64,000 bases of DNA from Chryseobacterium sp. StRB126 (lineage in GTDB: Bacteria; Bacteroidota; Bacteroidia; Flavobacteriales; Weeksellaceae), in the NCBI RefSeq assembly GCF_000829375.1, contig NZ_AP014624.1:434001-498000 (forward strand), in the 5' to 3' direction. Positions 1-7,727 of this stretch are shown in pieces; the stretch's first letter is position 1; the number at the start of each line of letters is the position of its first letter. Below the pieces are notes generated by a model that searched no databases, had not been told where the DNA came from, and worked only from the letters and a program-made list of their open reading frames with translations. Position numbers and translations under genes: made by a program.

Positions 1-1
1 T

Positions 2-187
2 GAAAATCCTAATGCAAATTCCGGGAATCAGCCAAGACAACCAAAACCGCAACAGCAACAACCAAAAGTACCTGCGGAAAAGGTAAAAGCTGAAGCAAAT
101 CCTGATGCAGATAAAGCACAACAAAGCAACCCACACAAGAAAAAATTTAAAAAGAAATATCCTCCAAAAAAAGATAAAAATGCGTAA
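2..187 (+). CDS. C-terminal tail of an upstream gene, possibly RicT/PSP1 family (partial)
   Basis: An open frame enters from the left edge and stops at 185-187. The visible 61 residues are low complexity, rich in Pro, Gln, Asn and Lys, and end in a strongly basic stretch, so no fold can be read. In flavobacteria gldH often sits directly after a PSP1-domain protein (RicT) that carries such a tail; that identity is inferred from gene order only. The last 8 bases overlap the gldH start, which suggests translational coupling. Confidence 0.5.
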   Translation, partial: ENPNANSGNQPRQPKPQQQQPKVPAEKVKAEANPDADKAQQSNPHKKKFKKKYPPKKDKNA

Positions 188-644
188 AATTTTAGGATTA
201 TTCACCTTTATCCTTTTCTTTAGCTGTAACTCTTCTTCCGGAGAAGATGTTATTATGAATTCCGTTGATAATAAGTGGAATAAGAAAAGTGAACAAAAAT
301 TTAATCTTGAAATTTCAGATCCGCAGAATCCTAAAAATATTATATTTGTCGTAAGAAATAACAACAATTATCCTTACAGCAATATAAGGTTTATTGTGAA
401 TTTTACCAACCTTCAGAACAAGAAAAAGGAAACTGATACCCTGAATTACGTTTTGGCCAAACCAAACGGAGAATGGCTTGGTACAGGCTTTGGAGACACA
501 AAGGAAACCTTTTTTCAATATAAGGTAAATTACAAGTTTCCAGCGAAAGGAAAATATCAAATCGGCTTAACTCAGGCAATGAGAAACGATAACCTTCCTG
601 GAATTGAGGATGTTGGGATAAAAATAGAAACGGCTAAACCGTAA
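180..644 (+). CDS. gldH: Gliding motility lipoprotein GldH
   Basis: A 154-residue lipoprotein of the GldH family. In Flavobacterium johnsoniae GldH is needed for gliding and belongs to the Gld set linked to type IX secretion. The start at 180 is preferred over an in-frame ATG at 105 because it puts a clean signal peptide first (hydrophobic core 4-14, lipobox FFSC, Cys16). The earlier start would add a lysine-rich tail of about 25 residues read from inside the upstream gene. The mature part keeps GldH-like features: a YPYSN segment, DTLNYVL, WLGTGFGD, and a C-terminal QAMR...GIEDVGIKIE pattern. It ends 6 bases before the penicillin-binding protein gene, so the two are probably co-transcribed. 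Confidence 0.9.
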   Translation: MRKILGLFTFILFFSCNSSSGEDVIMNSVDNKWNKKSEQKFNLEISDPQNPKNIIFVVRNNNNYPYSNIRFIVNFTNLQNKKKETDTLNYVLAKPNGEWLGTGFGDTKETFFQYKVNYKFPAKGKYQIGLTQAMRNDNLPGIEDVGIKIETAKP

Positions 645-650
645 CCATAA

Positions 651-3026
651 ATGGAAGTAAACAATAAAAATGCAGGAAACAAGGGGAAAACATTTCCTCT
701 GCCTCCCAAAAAAAAGAACACCTCTTGGAAAAAATGGGTCTCATTTATTTGGATTGGACTCATTGCGGTAGTTTTAGGGATTTCAGGACTTTTCTTTGCG
801 GTTTCCCAGGGATTCCTTGGAGAGATGCCCGATGTTAAAGAACTTGAGAACCCGGACATCTTCGTAGCTTCTGAAATCATATCTTCAGATGGGGTAACGT
901 TGGGTAAATTTGAGAAAGAAAAAACTCAGCCTATCGTTTATAAGGACCTTCCTCCTTACCTTATCTACGCCCTTCAGGCAAAAGAAGATGAGCGTTTTAA
1001 AGAACATTCAGGAATCGACTTATACTCTATTGCCAGAGCCGTTGCTTATGGTGGAGGACGTGGTGGAGGTTCTACCATCACTCAACAGTTGGCCAAACTT
1101 CTTTTCACAGGAACCGCTTCTCAGAATAAATTTGAAAGAGCATTTCAGAAACTGAAAGAATGGGTGGTGGCTGTAAGTCTTGAAAAAAGATATACCAAAG
1201 AAGAAATTATCACTCTTTATTTCAATAAGTTTGACTTCTTATTCAATGCCAATGGTGTTGAAATGGCATCCAGAGTTTATTTTAATAAAAAAACTTCTGA
1301 ACTTACCCTTCCGGAAGCAGCAACTTTTGTAGCAATGCTGGAAAACCCAAGAAAGAACAACCCTTACAGATATCCTGAAAAAGCAAAGGAAAGAAGAAAT
1401 GTTGTATTGGATCAAATGCAGAAAACCGGATATATTGATGCTGCCACCTATGAAAAAGCAATCAATACCCCTGTGGAAGTAGATTTCCACCCTATTAAAA
1501 GTATTACTGACGGATATTCTGCTTACTACAAATTCTATCTGAGAAAAGAGATTGATAAATATCTTGAGTCTCACGAAAAAGAAACCGGTAAAAAACTCAA
1601 TCTTTATAAAGACGGTTTAAAAATTTATGTTACTCTTGATTCTAAAATGCAGAAGTATGCAGAGGAAGCAATCAAGGAACACTTAACTGACCTTCAGAAA
1701 AGATTTGATGCTGAACAAAGAGGAAGAAAAAACAGACCTTTCTATTATCTTACAGACAAGCAAATCAAAGATGTGATGGTTCAGGCTATGAAAAGAACCG
1801 GCCGGTACAAGCTGTTAAAAGCAGATGGCATGCCTGATGATTCTATTATGATGGAGTTCAAAAAACCAATCAAAACTTCAAGATTTACATGGGCGGGAGA
1901 AGAAGAGGTTGAAATGTCACCTTGGGACTCTATCAGATATCACAAACAAATTGCACAGGCAGGGTTAATGTCTATGGTTCCAGGAACCGGAGAGATCAAA
2001 GCCTGGGTAGGAGGTATCGATTGGCAGCACTTCCAGTATGACCACATTAAACAAGGTAAGAGACAGGTAGGATCTACATTCAAGCCTTTCGTATATGCAA
2101 CTGCCATTATGAAACTGGGGATGACTCCTTGCTCAACTGTTTCTAACGGAACTTATGACCATAATGGATGGCATGTTCCGGGAAGAGGAGGAATGCTTAC
2201 CCTGAAAGATGGTTTAGCACATTCTCAGAACCCGATAGCTGCAAGACTTATTGAAATGACCGGTGTAGATGCTGTTATCCAAACGGCAAGAGACCTGGGA
2301 GTAACAGAAGATATTCCAAGAAACAATACCATTGCCCTTGGTTCATCAGATATTACAATCTATGAAATGCTAGGTGCTTACAGTACTTTTGCTAACTACG
2401 GAAATCACAATAAACCGGAAATGATCTGGAGAATTGAGGATGCTAACGGTAGAGTAATTAAGGAAGTTAATGTAGAGCCTAAAGAAGTAATGAACCCAAT
2501 GTATGCTTACACCATGATTGAATTGATGAAAGGTGTTGCACAATATGGTACAGCTTCAGGAGAACTGGGAAGAAGAGGAATCTCAAAAGGTGTTGAAATT
2601 GCTGCTAAAACAGGTACCACACAGAACAACTCCGATGGTTGGTTCATGGGAATCACACCAAAACTGGCAACAGGAGCCTGGGTAGGATGGGAAGACAGAG
2701 CAACCCACTTCTTCGGAACCGGTGAAGGTCAGGGTGCGAGAATGGCATTACCGATATGGGCAATCTTCATGAAGAAAGTTTGGGCAGACAAAACATTGGG
2801 AATTACGCCGGATGACAAGTTTATCAAACCTTCGGACTGGAAAGACGGCTGTTCCAACCTTAAAGGGTTAGGTGGCGGATATGGTGATGATGGAAGTCTT
2901 CAGACCATTGATGAGATCAAGAATCCGAGACCGGCAGATCATACCCCTAAGAAACCAACAGAAAAAAAAGAGGAAAATATCAATGAAAATCTTCATTCAA
3001 ACGATGAGGTAGATTTTAATAAATAA
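651..3026 (+). CDS. mrcA: Class A penicillin-binding protein (PBP1A-type transglycosylase/transpeptidase)
   Basis: A 791-residue bifunctional peptidoglycan synthase, anchored in the inner membrane with both catalytic domains in the periplasm. A cytoplasmic Lys/Pro-rich tail (1-28) precedes one membrane helix (about 30-52). The GT51 domain shows KEDERF (111-116, catalytic Glu) and GGSTITQQLAKLLF (about 139-152). The transpeptidase shows the SxxK motif in GSTFKPF (near 475), SQN (near 525) and KTGTT (near 653). The C-terminus is a Lys/Glu-rich tail. Length is usual for the family. It lies 6 bases after gldH and is closed by a hairpin terminator, so gldH and this gene form one unit. Bacteroidota carry several PBP1 paralogs, so the exact subtype is less certain than the class. 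Confidence 0.93.
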   Translation: MEVNNKNAGNKGKTFPLPPKKKNTSWKKWVSFIWIGLIAVVLGISGLFFAVSQGFLGEMPDVKELENPDIFVASEIISSDGVTLGKFEKEKTQPIVYKDLPPYLIYALQAKEDERFKEHSGIDLYSIARAVAYGGGRGGGSTITQQLAKLLFTGTASQNKFERAFQKLKEWVVAVSLEKRYTKEEIITLYFNKFDFLFNANGVEMASRVYFNKKTSELTLPEAATFVAMLENPRKNNPYRYPEKAKERRNVVLDQMQKTGYIDAATYEKAINTPVEVDFHPIKSITDGYSAYYKFYLRKEIDKYLESHEKETGKKLNLYKDGLKIYVTLDSKMQKYAEEAIKEHLTDLQKRFDAEQRGRKNRPFYYLTDKQIKDVMVQAMKRTGRYKLLKADGMPDDSIMMEFKKPIKTSRFTWAGEEEVEMSPWDSIRYHKQIAQAGLMSMVPGTGEIKAWVGGIDWQHFQYDHIKQGKRQVGSTFKPFVYATAIMKLGMTPCSTVSNGTYDHNGWHVPGRGGMLTLKDGLAHSQNPIAARLIEMTGVDAVIQTARDLGVTEDIPRNNTIALGSSDITIYEMLGAYSTFANYGNHNKPEMIWRIEDANGRVIKEVNVEPKEVMNPMYAYTMIELMKGVAQYGTASGELGRRGISKGVEIAAKTGTTQNNSDGWFMGITPKLATGAWVGWEDRATHFFGTGEGQGARMALPIWAIFMKKVWADKTLGITPDDKFIKPSDWKDGCSNLKGLGGGYGDDGSLQTIDEIKNPRPADHTPKKPTEKKEENINENLHSNDEVDFNK

Positions 3027-3046
3027 ATTCTCTTTTAGAAATACAC

Positions 3047-3080
3047 AAGACCTTTCAGTAATTTGGAAGGTCTTTTCTTT
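3047..3080 (+). terminator. Rho-independent terminator after the PBP gene
   Basis: An 8-bp perfect stem, AAGACCTT (3047-3054) and AAGGTCTT (3067-3074), is followed by a T-rich run to 3080. It lies between the PBP stop and selO and separates the two units. Confidence 0.8.
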
Positions 3081-3089
3081 TATAATTAA

Positions 3090-3097
3090 TACCTTTG
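3090..3097 (+). promoter_or_regulatory. -7 element of selO promoter (TACCTTTG)
   Basis: TACCTTTG fits the Bacteroidota -7 consensus TAnnTTTG and ends only 4 bases before the selO ATG. The expected transcription start falls on or next to the ATG, so the mRNA may be leaderless. No good -33 TTG is visible at the usual distance; the closest is 3063-3065, 24 bases upstream. Confidence 0.5.
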
Positions 3098-3101
3098 AAG
3101 C

Positions 3102-4643
3102 ATGAATATCGAACGCATCAGCCAGCCTTTTATAAAGAAATTTCCGGGAGACTTTTCCAATAACCCTATGCAAAGGAATACTCCAAAGGTTTTATTTTCA
3201 ACAATCAAACCGGCAGGCTTTGATAAACCTCAATTAATCGCCTTTAATGAAACGCTATCCGAAGAAATAGGATTAGGCACGTTCGAAGAAAAAGACCTTG
3301 ATTTTCTGGTTGGAAATAACCTTACCGACAATGTTCAGACTTACGCTACTGCCTATGCAGGACATCAGTTTGGGAACTGGGCAGGCCAGCTTGGAGACGG
3401 AAGAGCCATCATCGCAGGTGAAATCACCAATACCTCAGGAAAAAAAACAGAAATTCAATGGAAAGGAGCCGGAGCAACTCCTTATTCCCGACATGCGGAT
3501 GGAAGAGCCGTACTCAGATCTTCTGTAAGAGAATATCTGATGAGTGAAGCCATGTATCATTTAGGCGTTCCCACAACCAGAGCTTTAAGTCTTGCTTTTA
3601 CGGGAGAAGATGTTGTTCGTGATATGATGTATAGTGGAAATCCACAATTGGAAAAAGGAGCAGTAGTCATCAGAACTGCCGAAAGCTTTATCCGCTTTGG
3701 CCATTTTGAACTGATGTCTGCCCAACAGGAGTATAAAACCCTACAGAACCTTTTGGATTTCATTATTGAAAATTATTATCCGGAAATCACATCATCAGAC
3801 ACCCAAAAATATAAAGACTTCTTTGAAAATATATGCACCCGCACCGCAGATCTTATGGTTGAATGGTTCAGGGTTGGATTTGTACATGGAGTGATGAATA
3901 CAGATAATATGTCAATCCTGGGGCTAACGATCGATTACGGGCCTTATTCTATGATGGATGAATATGATTTAAATTTCACTCCTAATACTACTGATCTTCC
4001 AGGAAGAAGATATGCCTTTGGAAAACAGGGACAGATCTCTCAATGGAATCTCTGGCAGCTTGCCAACGCACTTCATCCGTTAATCAAGGATGAGAAATTT
4101 TTAGAGAATACCCTAAACAGATATGGTACCTATTTCTGGGAAGCTCATGACAAAATGCTTTGCAGAAAGTTCGGGTTTGATGAACTAAGAAAAGACGATG
4201 AAGAATTTTTTACCAACTGGCAGGGATTAATGCAGGAACTGGAGCTGGATCATACTTTATTTTTTAGTCAATTGGAAAAATTAACGGTTGGTACCGATTT
4301 AAAAGAACATTTCAGCAATATATCTTATACTTTTTTAAATGAAGAAAAACTTGGGAAGCTCAAGAACTTTATTGAAAATTATGAGTCCAGACTGAATTCA
4401 AATGCCATCTCAAGAGAAGAATCTTTACAAATGATGGCAAAATCAAATCCAAAATTTATTCTAAGAAACTATCTGCTCTATGAATGTATTGAGGAAATCA
4501 ACAATGGCCAAAAAGCAATGCTGGAGAAACTCACTAAAGCACTGGAAAACCCTTATAAAGAAATATTTCCTGAGTTTTCCATCAAAAGACCATCTGGATA
4601 TGATGACACTGCAGGATGCACTACCCTTTCGTGTAGTTCTTAA
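3102..4643 (+). CDS. selO: Protein adenylyltransferase SelO (YdiU/UPF0061)
   Basis: A 513-residue pseudokinase of the SelO family. Known members transfer AMP from ATP to Ser/Thr/Tyr of target proteins and are linked to redox stress. Family features include YAGHQFGNWAGQLGDGRA (near 85-102), the GAGATPYSRHADGRAVLR region (near 122-139), GVMNTDNM (near 263-270) and IDYGPYSMMDEY (near 277-288), which carries the metal-binding Asp. The C-terminus reads CTTLSCSS. In animal SelO a selenocysteine sits at the equivalent third-last position, and bacterial members have Cys there. The family alignment needs residues from the first Met onward, so the start at 3102 is firm. A -7 element ends four bases upstream. 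It is a single-gene unit. Confidence 0.95.
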   Translation: MNIERISQPFIKKFPGDFSNNPMQRNTPKVLFSTIKPAGFDKPQLIAFNETLSEEIGLGTFEEKDLDFLVGNNLTDNVQTYATAYAGHQFGNWAGQLGDGRAIIAGEITNTSGKKTEIQWKGAGATPYSRHADGRAVLRSSVREYLMSEAMYHLGVPTTRALSLAFTGEDVVRDMMYSGNPQLEKGAVVIRTAESFIRFGHFELMSAQQEYKTLQNLLDFIIENYYPEITSSDTQKYKDFFENICTRTADLMVEWFRVGFVHGVMNTDNMSILGLTIDYGPYSMMDEYDLNFTPNTTDLPGRRYAFGKQGQISQWNLWQLANALHPLIKDEKFLENTLNRYGTYFWEAHDKMLCRKFGFDELRKDDEEFFTNWQGLMQELELDHTLFFSQLEKLTVGTDLKEHFSNISYTFLNEEKLGKLKNFIENYESRLNSNAISREESLQMMAKSNPKFILRNYLLYECIEEINNGQKAMLEKLTKALENPYKEIFPEFSIKRPSGYDDTAGCTTLSCSS

Positions 4644-4727
4644 TAAAAACATTAATAAAATACAATAAATATTGAATTATTAATATCGTATTAAATATTT
4701 TCACTAATTTTAGAGAAATCTTTTAAT

Positions 4728-5582
4728 ATGAAAAAACTTATACTTTCTTTAGCAATCGTATCATGCTTTTATAGCAATGCACAAACCTTAATTTCAGAAA
4801 ATTTTGAAGGAGCTACGTTTCCACCAACAGGATGGACAAGGTCTGCCACATTATCAACAAGGCCTTGGGGACCTTCCAATGTAGCAGCAACGTTCCCTTC
4901 GAGTGGATCAGCTGCCATAACAACCTATTCTATTAATAATACATCTGCCGCAATTGATTATGCTTCCAGTTCTAATACAGCTAATCTCACAAGCCCTGTC
5001 TTCAGCTTAGCAGGAACAACAACCCCTCTTCTAAAATTTAAAGTAGTGGTAGGCTGGTCATATATGATTAATCAGAACTTAGGAGATCTTATTGCACAAA
5101 TATCTACAAATGGAGGCACAACCTGGACTACATTATGGACAGAAGATACTGAAACAGGATTTATTGACGATGGTGACGGAAATGCAAACACCGACTTATA
5201 CAATGTTGTATCGGTTCAGAAAGATTTATCTGCCTATGCAGGACAAACTAATGTTCAGATAAGATTCCAATACGCGGCAACAGATGCTGACGCTGTTTCC
5301 TTAGACGACGTACAGGTTCTTACAAACGGAACATTAGGAACTCATGATGTTTCGTCTAAAAAAGCTTCATTAGAAATTTATCCAAATCCTACAAAAGGAC
5401 AGATAAGTATCAAAACAGATAAGAATATTAAATCTTCAACCCTATTTGATATGACAGGAAAAGCATTGTTACAAACCAACAATGAAAAAACAGACATTTC
5501 TTCGCTACCAAAAGGAACTTACTTATTAAAAATAATATTTACAGATGGAACTTCTTCTACAAGAAGTATAATCAAACAATAA
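4728..5582 (+). CDS. Secreted adhesin-like protein with choice-of-anchor/MAM-like domain and T9SS sorting tail
   Basis: A 284-residue exported protein. A signal peptide (1-18, ending SNAQ) is followed by a beta-sandwich region (about 20-200) of the cleaved-adhesin or choice-of-anchor J type: an early FEG..FPPTGW motif, then W/Y-rich strands, and SLDDVQV near 191-197. Residues about 210-284 form a type A type IX secretion sorting domain, recognised by EIYPNPTKGQISI, LFDMTGK and SSLPKGTYLLKI. The protein is therefore expected to pass the outer membrane by T9SS and be released or surface-attached. No catalytic motif is visible, so binding or adhesion is the likeliest role. It is followed by a strong terminator. 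Confidence 0.85.
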   Translation: MKKLILSLAIVSCFYSNAQTLISENFEGATFPPTGWTRSATLSTRPWGPSNVAATFPSSGSAAITTYSINNTSAAIDYASSSNTANLTSPVFSLAGTTTPLLKFKVVVGWSYMINQNLGDLIAQISTNGGTTWTTLWTEDTETGFIDDGDGNANTDLYNVVSVQKDLSAYAGQTNVQIRFQYAATDADAVSLDDVQVLTNGTLGTHDVSSKKASLEIYPNPTKGQISIKTDKNIKSSTLFDMTGKALLQTNNEKTDISSLPKGTYLLKIIFTDGTSSTRSIIKQ

Positions 5583-5606
5583 TCACCACGTGTATACAAT
5601 CTTCAT

Positions 5607-5636
5607 AAAACCACCAATTCTGGTGGTTTTTTATTT
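5607..5636 (+). terminator. Rho-independent terminator after the secreted protein gene
   Basis: A perfect 10-bp stem, AAAACCACCA (5607-5616) and TGGTGGTTTT (5621-5630), has a 4-base loop and a following T-rich tract. Confidence 0.9.
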
Positions 5637-5644
5637 TACTTTTG
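5637..5644 (+). promoter_or_regulatory. -7 element (TACTTTTG) upstream of membrane protein gene
   Basis: TACTTTTG fits TAnnTTTG and sits right behind the preceding terminator. It overlaps the TTG that opens the longest reading frame (5642), so that TTG is unlikely to be the true start. Confidence 0.45.
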
Positions 5645-6937
5645 CAAAAAAAACGACACGTGTCATTTATTAAAACAAAATTTTTAAACTTTTTCAGGTT
5701 GGTTTTTCCATCCTCTTATACAGAACTGGGCGTTTTCCTGTTCTTCATTACCTGCTACGGAATCCTTGGCTCTTACATTGCCATCCATTACAGAATCATC
5801 TTTGACAGCAGAATTCCATGGGATGCTTACTTCAGCTTTGACAACAAATCTATACTGATGACCGGCGGCAGCTTTGAAAGACACCCTCTATCCTATTATT
5901 TCTTCAACTGGATCAGAGAATTCTGTTTATTTATTTCAGGAGGAAAAATGGATATGACTTTCAGGCTAACCCTGGCATGGCTCAGTAATATCGTCATTAC
6001 CCTAAACGTTGTACAGATTTTCAAATATCTTAAGAATATCATCAGACTTCCACTAGTTTACAGTCTTTTGATTACATTATTTTTCGGAATATTTTCTACC
6101 AATATTATCCTTTCCTTCACTCCGGAAAATTTTACCTATACTTTGTTTTTACTTTCATTATATAACTATTATGCAGCAATAAAACTAAGAAAGGGCGAAA
6201 AGACTCCAGCAGCAGCACTGTCATTGGCAGGTATTACCATTGGGGGGCTTACCATCACCAACATTGTAAAAGTTTTCATACCGGTATTCTTCGAAAAAGG
6301 TCTTTTCAAAAGCTGGAAAAAAATAGGAAGCGCCATTTTAAGAGGAATAATAGCCTTCACGATATATGCACTGCTCTACCTCTACAGGATTGATTTCAAA
6401 TACCAGAATATTTTTTCAAAGACGAATCAGCAGTACGAAAAATTCTCAAATGTAGAATCTATGCCGACCTGGGATATGATTTTATCATTCTTTTTTGGAG
6501 GCAATATCCTATTCCCAAGTTTCATTATTTCCGACAAACATAATATGAAGGGTTTTACCTTTAAAGGCCTTTATATGGATCTTTATTCATCTGTAATTCC
6601 TTATATATTTATCGTGATATTACTGGCACTGATAAGTTGGAGTTATTTTAAAAATTTTAAAAACAAATGGGTCCAGATTATTATGATCTCATTCTTCTTT
6701 GACATCTTCATCCATTGCATTATGAGATTCGGACTTCATACTTCATACATCTATGGCGGACACTTTGTTTTTGTATACCCATTGCTTATTGGATGGCTGT
6801 TTTATGCCTATAGATCCTCTACTAAAATGATGGCTTTTTTAACAGTTATTGTCTGCTTATTATTGGTTTATTTGCTTTCCAATAATCTATTTAGAATGTC
6901 GGAGTTTTTTGAGTTTTTAGAAACCTATTATCAATAA
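5642..6937 (+). CDS. Polytopic inner-membrane protein of unknown function
   Basis: I do not recognise this 431-residue protein. It has roughly 10-12 hydrophobic segments. A soluble stretch after the first segment carries IPWDAYFSFD and FERHPLSYYFFNW, which resembles the first extracytoplasmic loop of GT-C-fold glycosyltransferases (family 39/PMT-like). That similarity is by eye only, and no acidic catalytic pair could be assigned. The frame opens with TTG at 5642, inside a -7 element, so translation more likely begins at GTG 5660 or TTG 5699; both keep the first membrane segment. It is a single gene between two terminators, with no partner to suggest a substrate. Confidence 0.7.
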   Translation: MQKKRHVSFIKTKFLNFFRLVFPSSYTELGVFLFFITCYGILGSYIAIHYRIIFDSRIPWDAYFSFDNKSILMTGGSFERHPLSYYFFNWIREFCLFISGGKMDMTFRLTLAWLSNIVITLNVVQIFKYLKNIIRLPLVYSLLITLFFGIFSTNIILSFTPENFTYTLFLLSLYNYYAAIKLRKGEKTPAAALSLAGITIGGLTITNIVKVFIPVFFEKGLFKSWKKIGSAILRGIIAFTIYALLYLYRIDFKYQNIFSKTNQQYEKFSNVESMPTWDMILSFFFGGNILFPSFIISDKHNMKGFTFKGLYMDLYSSVIPYIFIVILLALISWSYFKNFKNKWVQIIMISFFFDIFIHCIMRFGLHTSYIYGGHFVFVYPLLIGWLFYAYRSSTKMMAFLTVIVCLLLVYLLSNNLFRMSEFFEFLETYYQ

Positions 6938-6939
6938 AG

Positions 6940-6967
6940 AAAGCCGAGACTATTCTCGGCTTTTATA
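6940..6967. terminator. Bidirectional terminator between convergent genes
   Basis: A 10-bp perfect stem, AAAGCCGAGA (6940-6949) and TCTCGGCTTT (6954-6963), has a 4-base loop. T-rich sequence follows on the plus strand and A-rich sequence precedes it, so it can serve the membrane protein gene and the convergent SPOR gene. Confidence 0.85.
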
Positions 6968-6985
6968 TTTTTGAAATTTTCAATA

Positions 6986-7543
6986 TTATTTTGCCTCTGA
7001 GCAGAAAATTCTGTACTGTACAGCTACCGCAGATTTAAAGTACTCTCTTATTCTTGAAAGATCACCTGCTGCACTTTGTTTAGTAAAATAACTTCCTGCT
7101 AAAATTTTATAGTTTGGTCTTAGAGAAGCATCTGTTTCCACCTTCAGGTTAGGAAATCTTTTTCTGAAATAAGATTTCACTTCATTGGCTTCCTCATTGC
7201 TTTTAACCGTTGTAATCTGAATTTTATATCCTAAAATTCGAGGATTTTTTCTACAAATTTCAGCATTGGTCAATTCCCTATTCGGCACATAGATTTTATT
7301 TGGTTTTGTACTCGTTCCTGGAGAAATACCAGAGTCGTTAGTACTATAATCTTTTGTTGGATTATTGGTAACAACCTTTGAACATTTATCTTCAACTCCT
7401 TCCAAAGCAGCATTTATTTTGGAATCCATTGTGATGACAAGCTCTGTTCCTGAAAGCGTATCCTTTTTAACAACCTGCTGTGCTTCAATACTATAAAAAC
7501 TAAATAATGATAATATCGAAAATATTTTAATCAAATTTCTCAT
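6986..7543 (-). CDS. SPOR-domain exported protein
   Basis: A 185-residue protein with a signal peptide (1-21, ending IEAQ), a Ser/Thr/Pro-rich linker, and a C-terminal SPOR-like domain (about 105-180). The domain shows GYKIQITTVKSNEEANEVKSYF, then PNYKILAGSYFTKQSA and a closing short strand. SPOR domains bind denuded glycan strands of peptidoglycan, so a periplasmic cell-wall-associated role is likely. It is divergent from actA, with 184 bases between the starts. The promoter -7 (7559-7566) gives a leader of about 9 bases. Confidence 0.85.
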   Translation of the reverse strand: MRNLIKIFSILSLFSFYSIEAQQVVKKDTLSGTELVITMDSKINAALEGVEDKCSKVVTNNPTKDYSTNDSGISPGTSTKPNKIYVPNRELTNAEICRKNPRILGYKIQITTVKSNEEANEVKSYFRKRFPNLKVETDASLRPNYKILAGSYFTKQSAAGDLSRIREYFKSAVAVQYRIFCSEAK

Positions 7544-7558
7544 TTAAACTTGTTTCCG

Positions 7559-7566
7559 CAAATTTA
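7559..7566 (-). promoter_or_regulatory. -7 element of SPOR gene promoter
   Basis: The minus strand reads TAAATTTG at 7566-7559, an exact TAnnTTTG, 15 bases upstream of the ATG. No TTG is visible at -33. Confidence 0.45.
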
Positions 7567-7651
7567 TACAAATTAAAAAACTATACCAAACTGGTTATTT
7601 AGAATCAATACAAATTAAACGTAAATGATATTTTCCCTTTTCGATATACCG

Positions 7652-7680
7652 TTAAATTCCTGTTAAAAATATTATTTTTG
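7652..7680 (+). promoter_or_regulatory. Promoter of the act (alternative complex III) operon
   Basis: TTA (7652-7654) is followed after 18 bases by TATTTTTG (7673-7680), close to the Bacteroidota form TTG-N19-TAnnTTTG. The leader to the actA ATG would be about 40 bases. Confidence 0.6.
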
Positions 7681-7727
7681 CGGAATTGATTGAATGTTCA
7701 ATAATTTACTAACATAAGATAATTTAA

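Noticed and set aside
105..179. Upstream in-frame start for gldH at 105
   Set aside because: It would put a lysine-rich tail before the lipoprotein signal and lies deep within the upstream gene.
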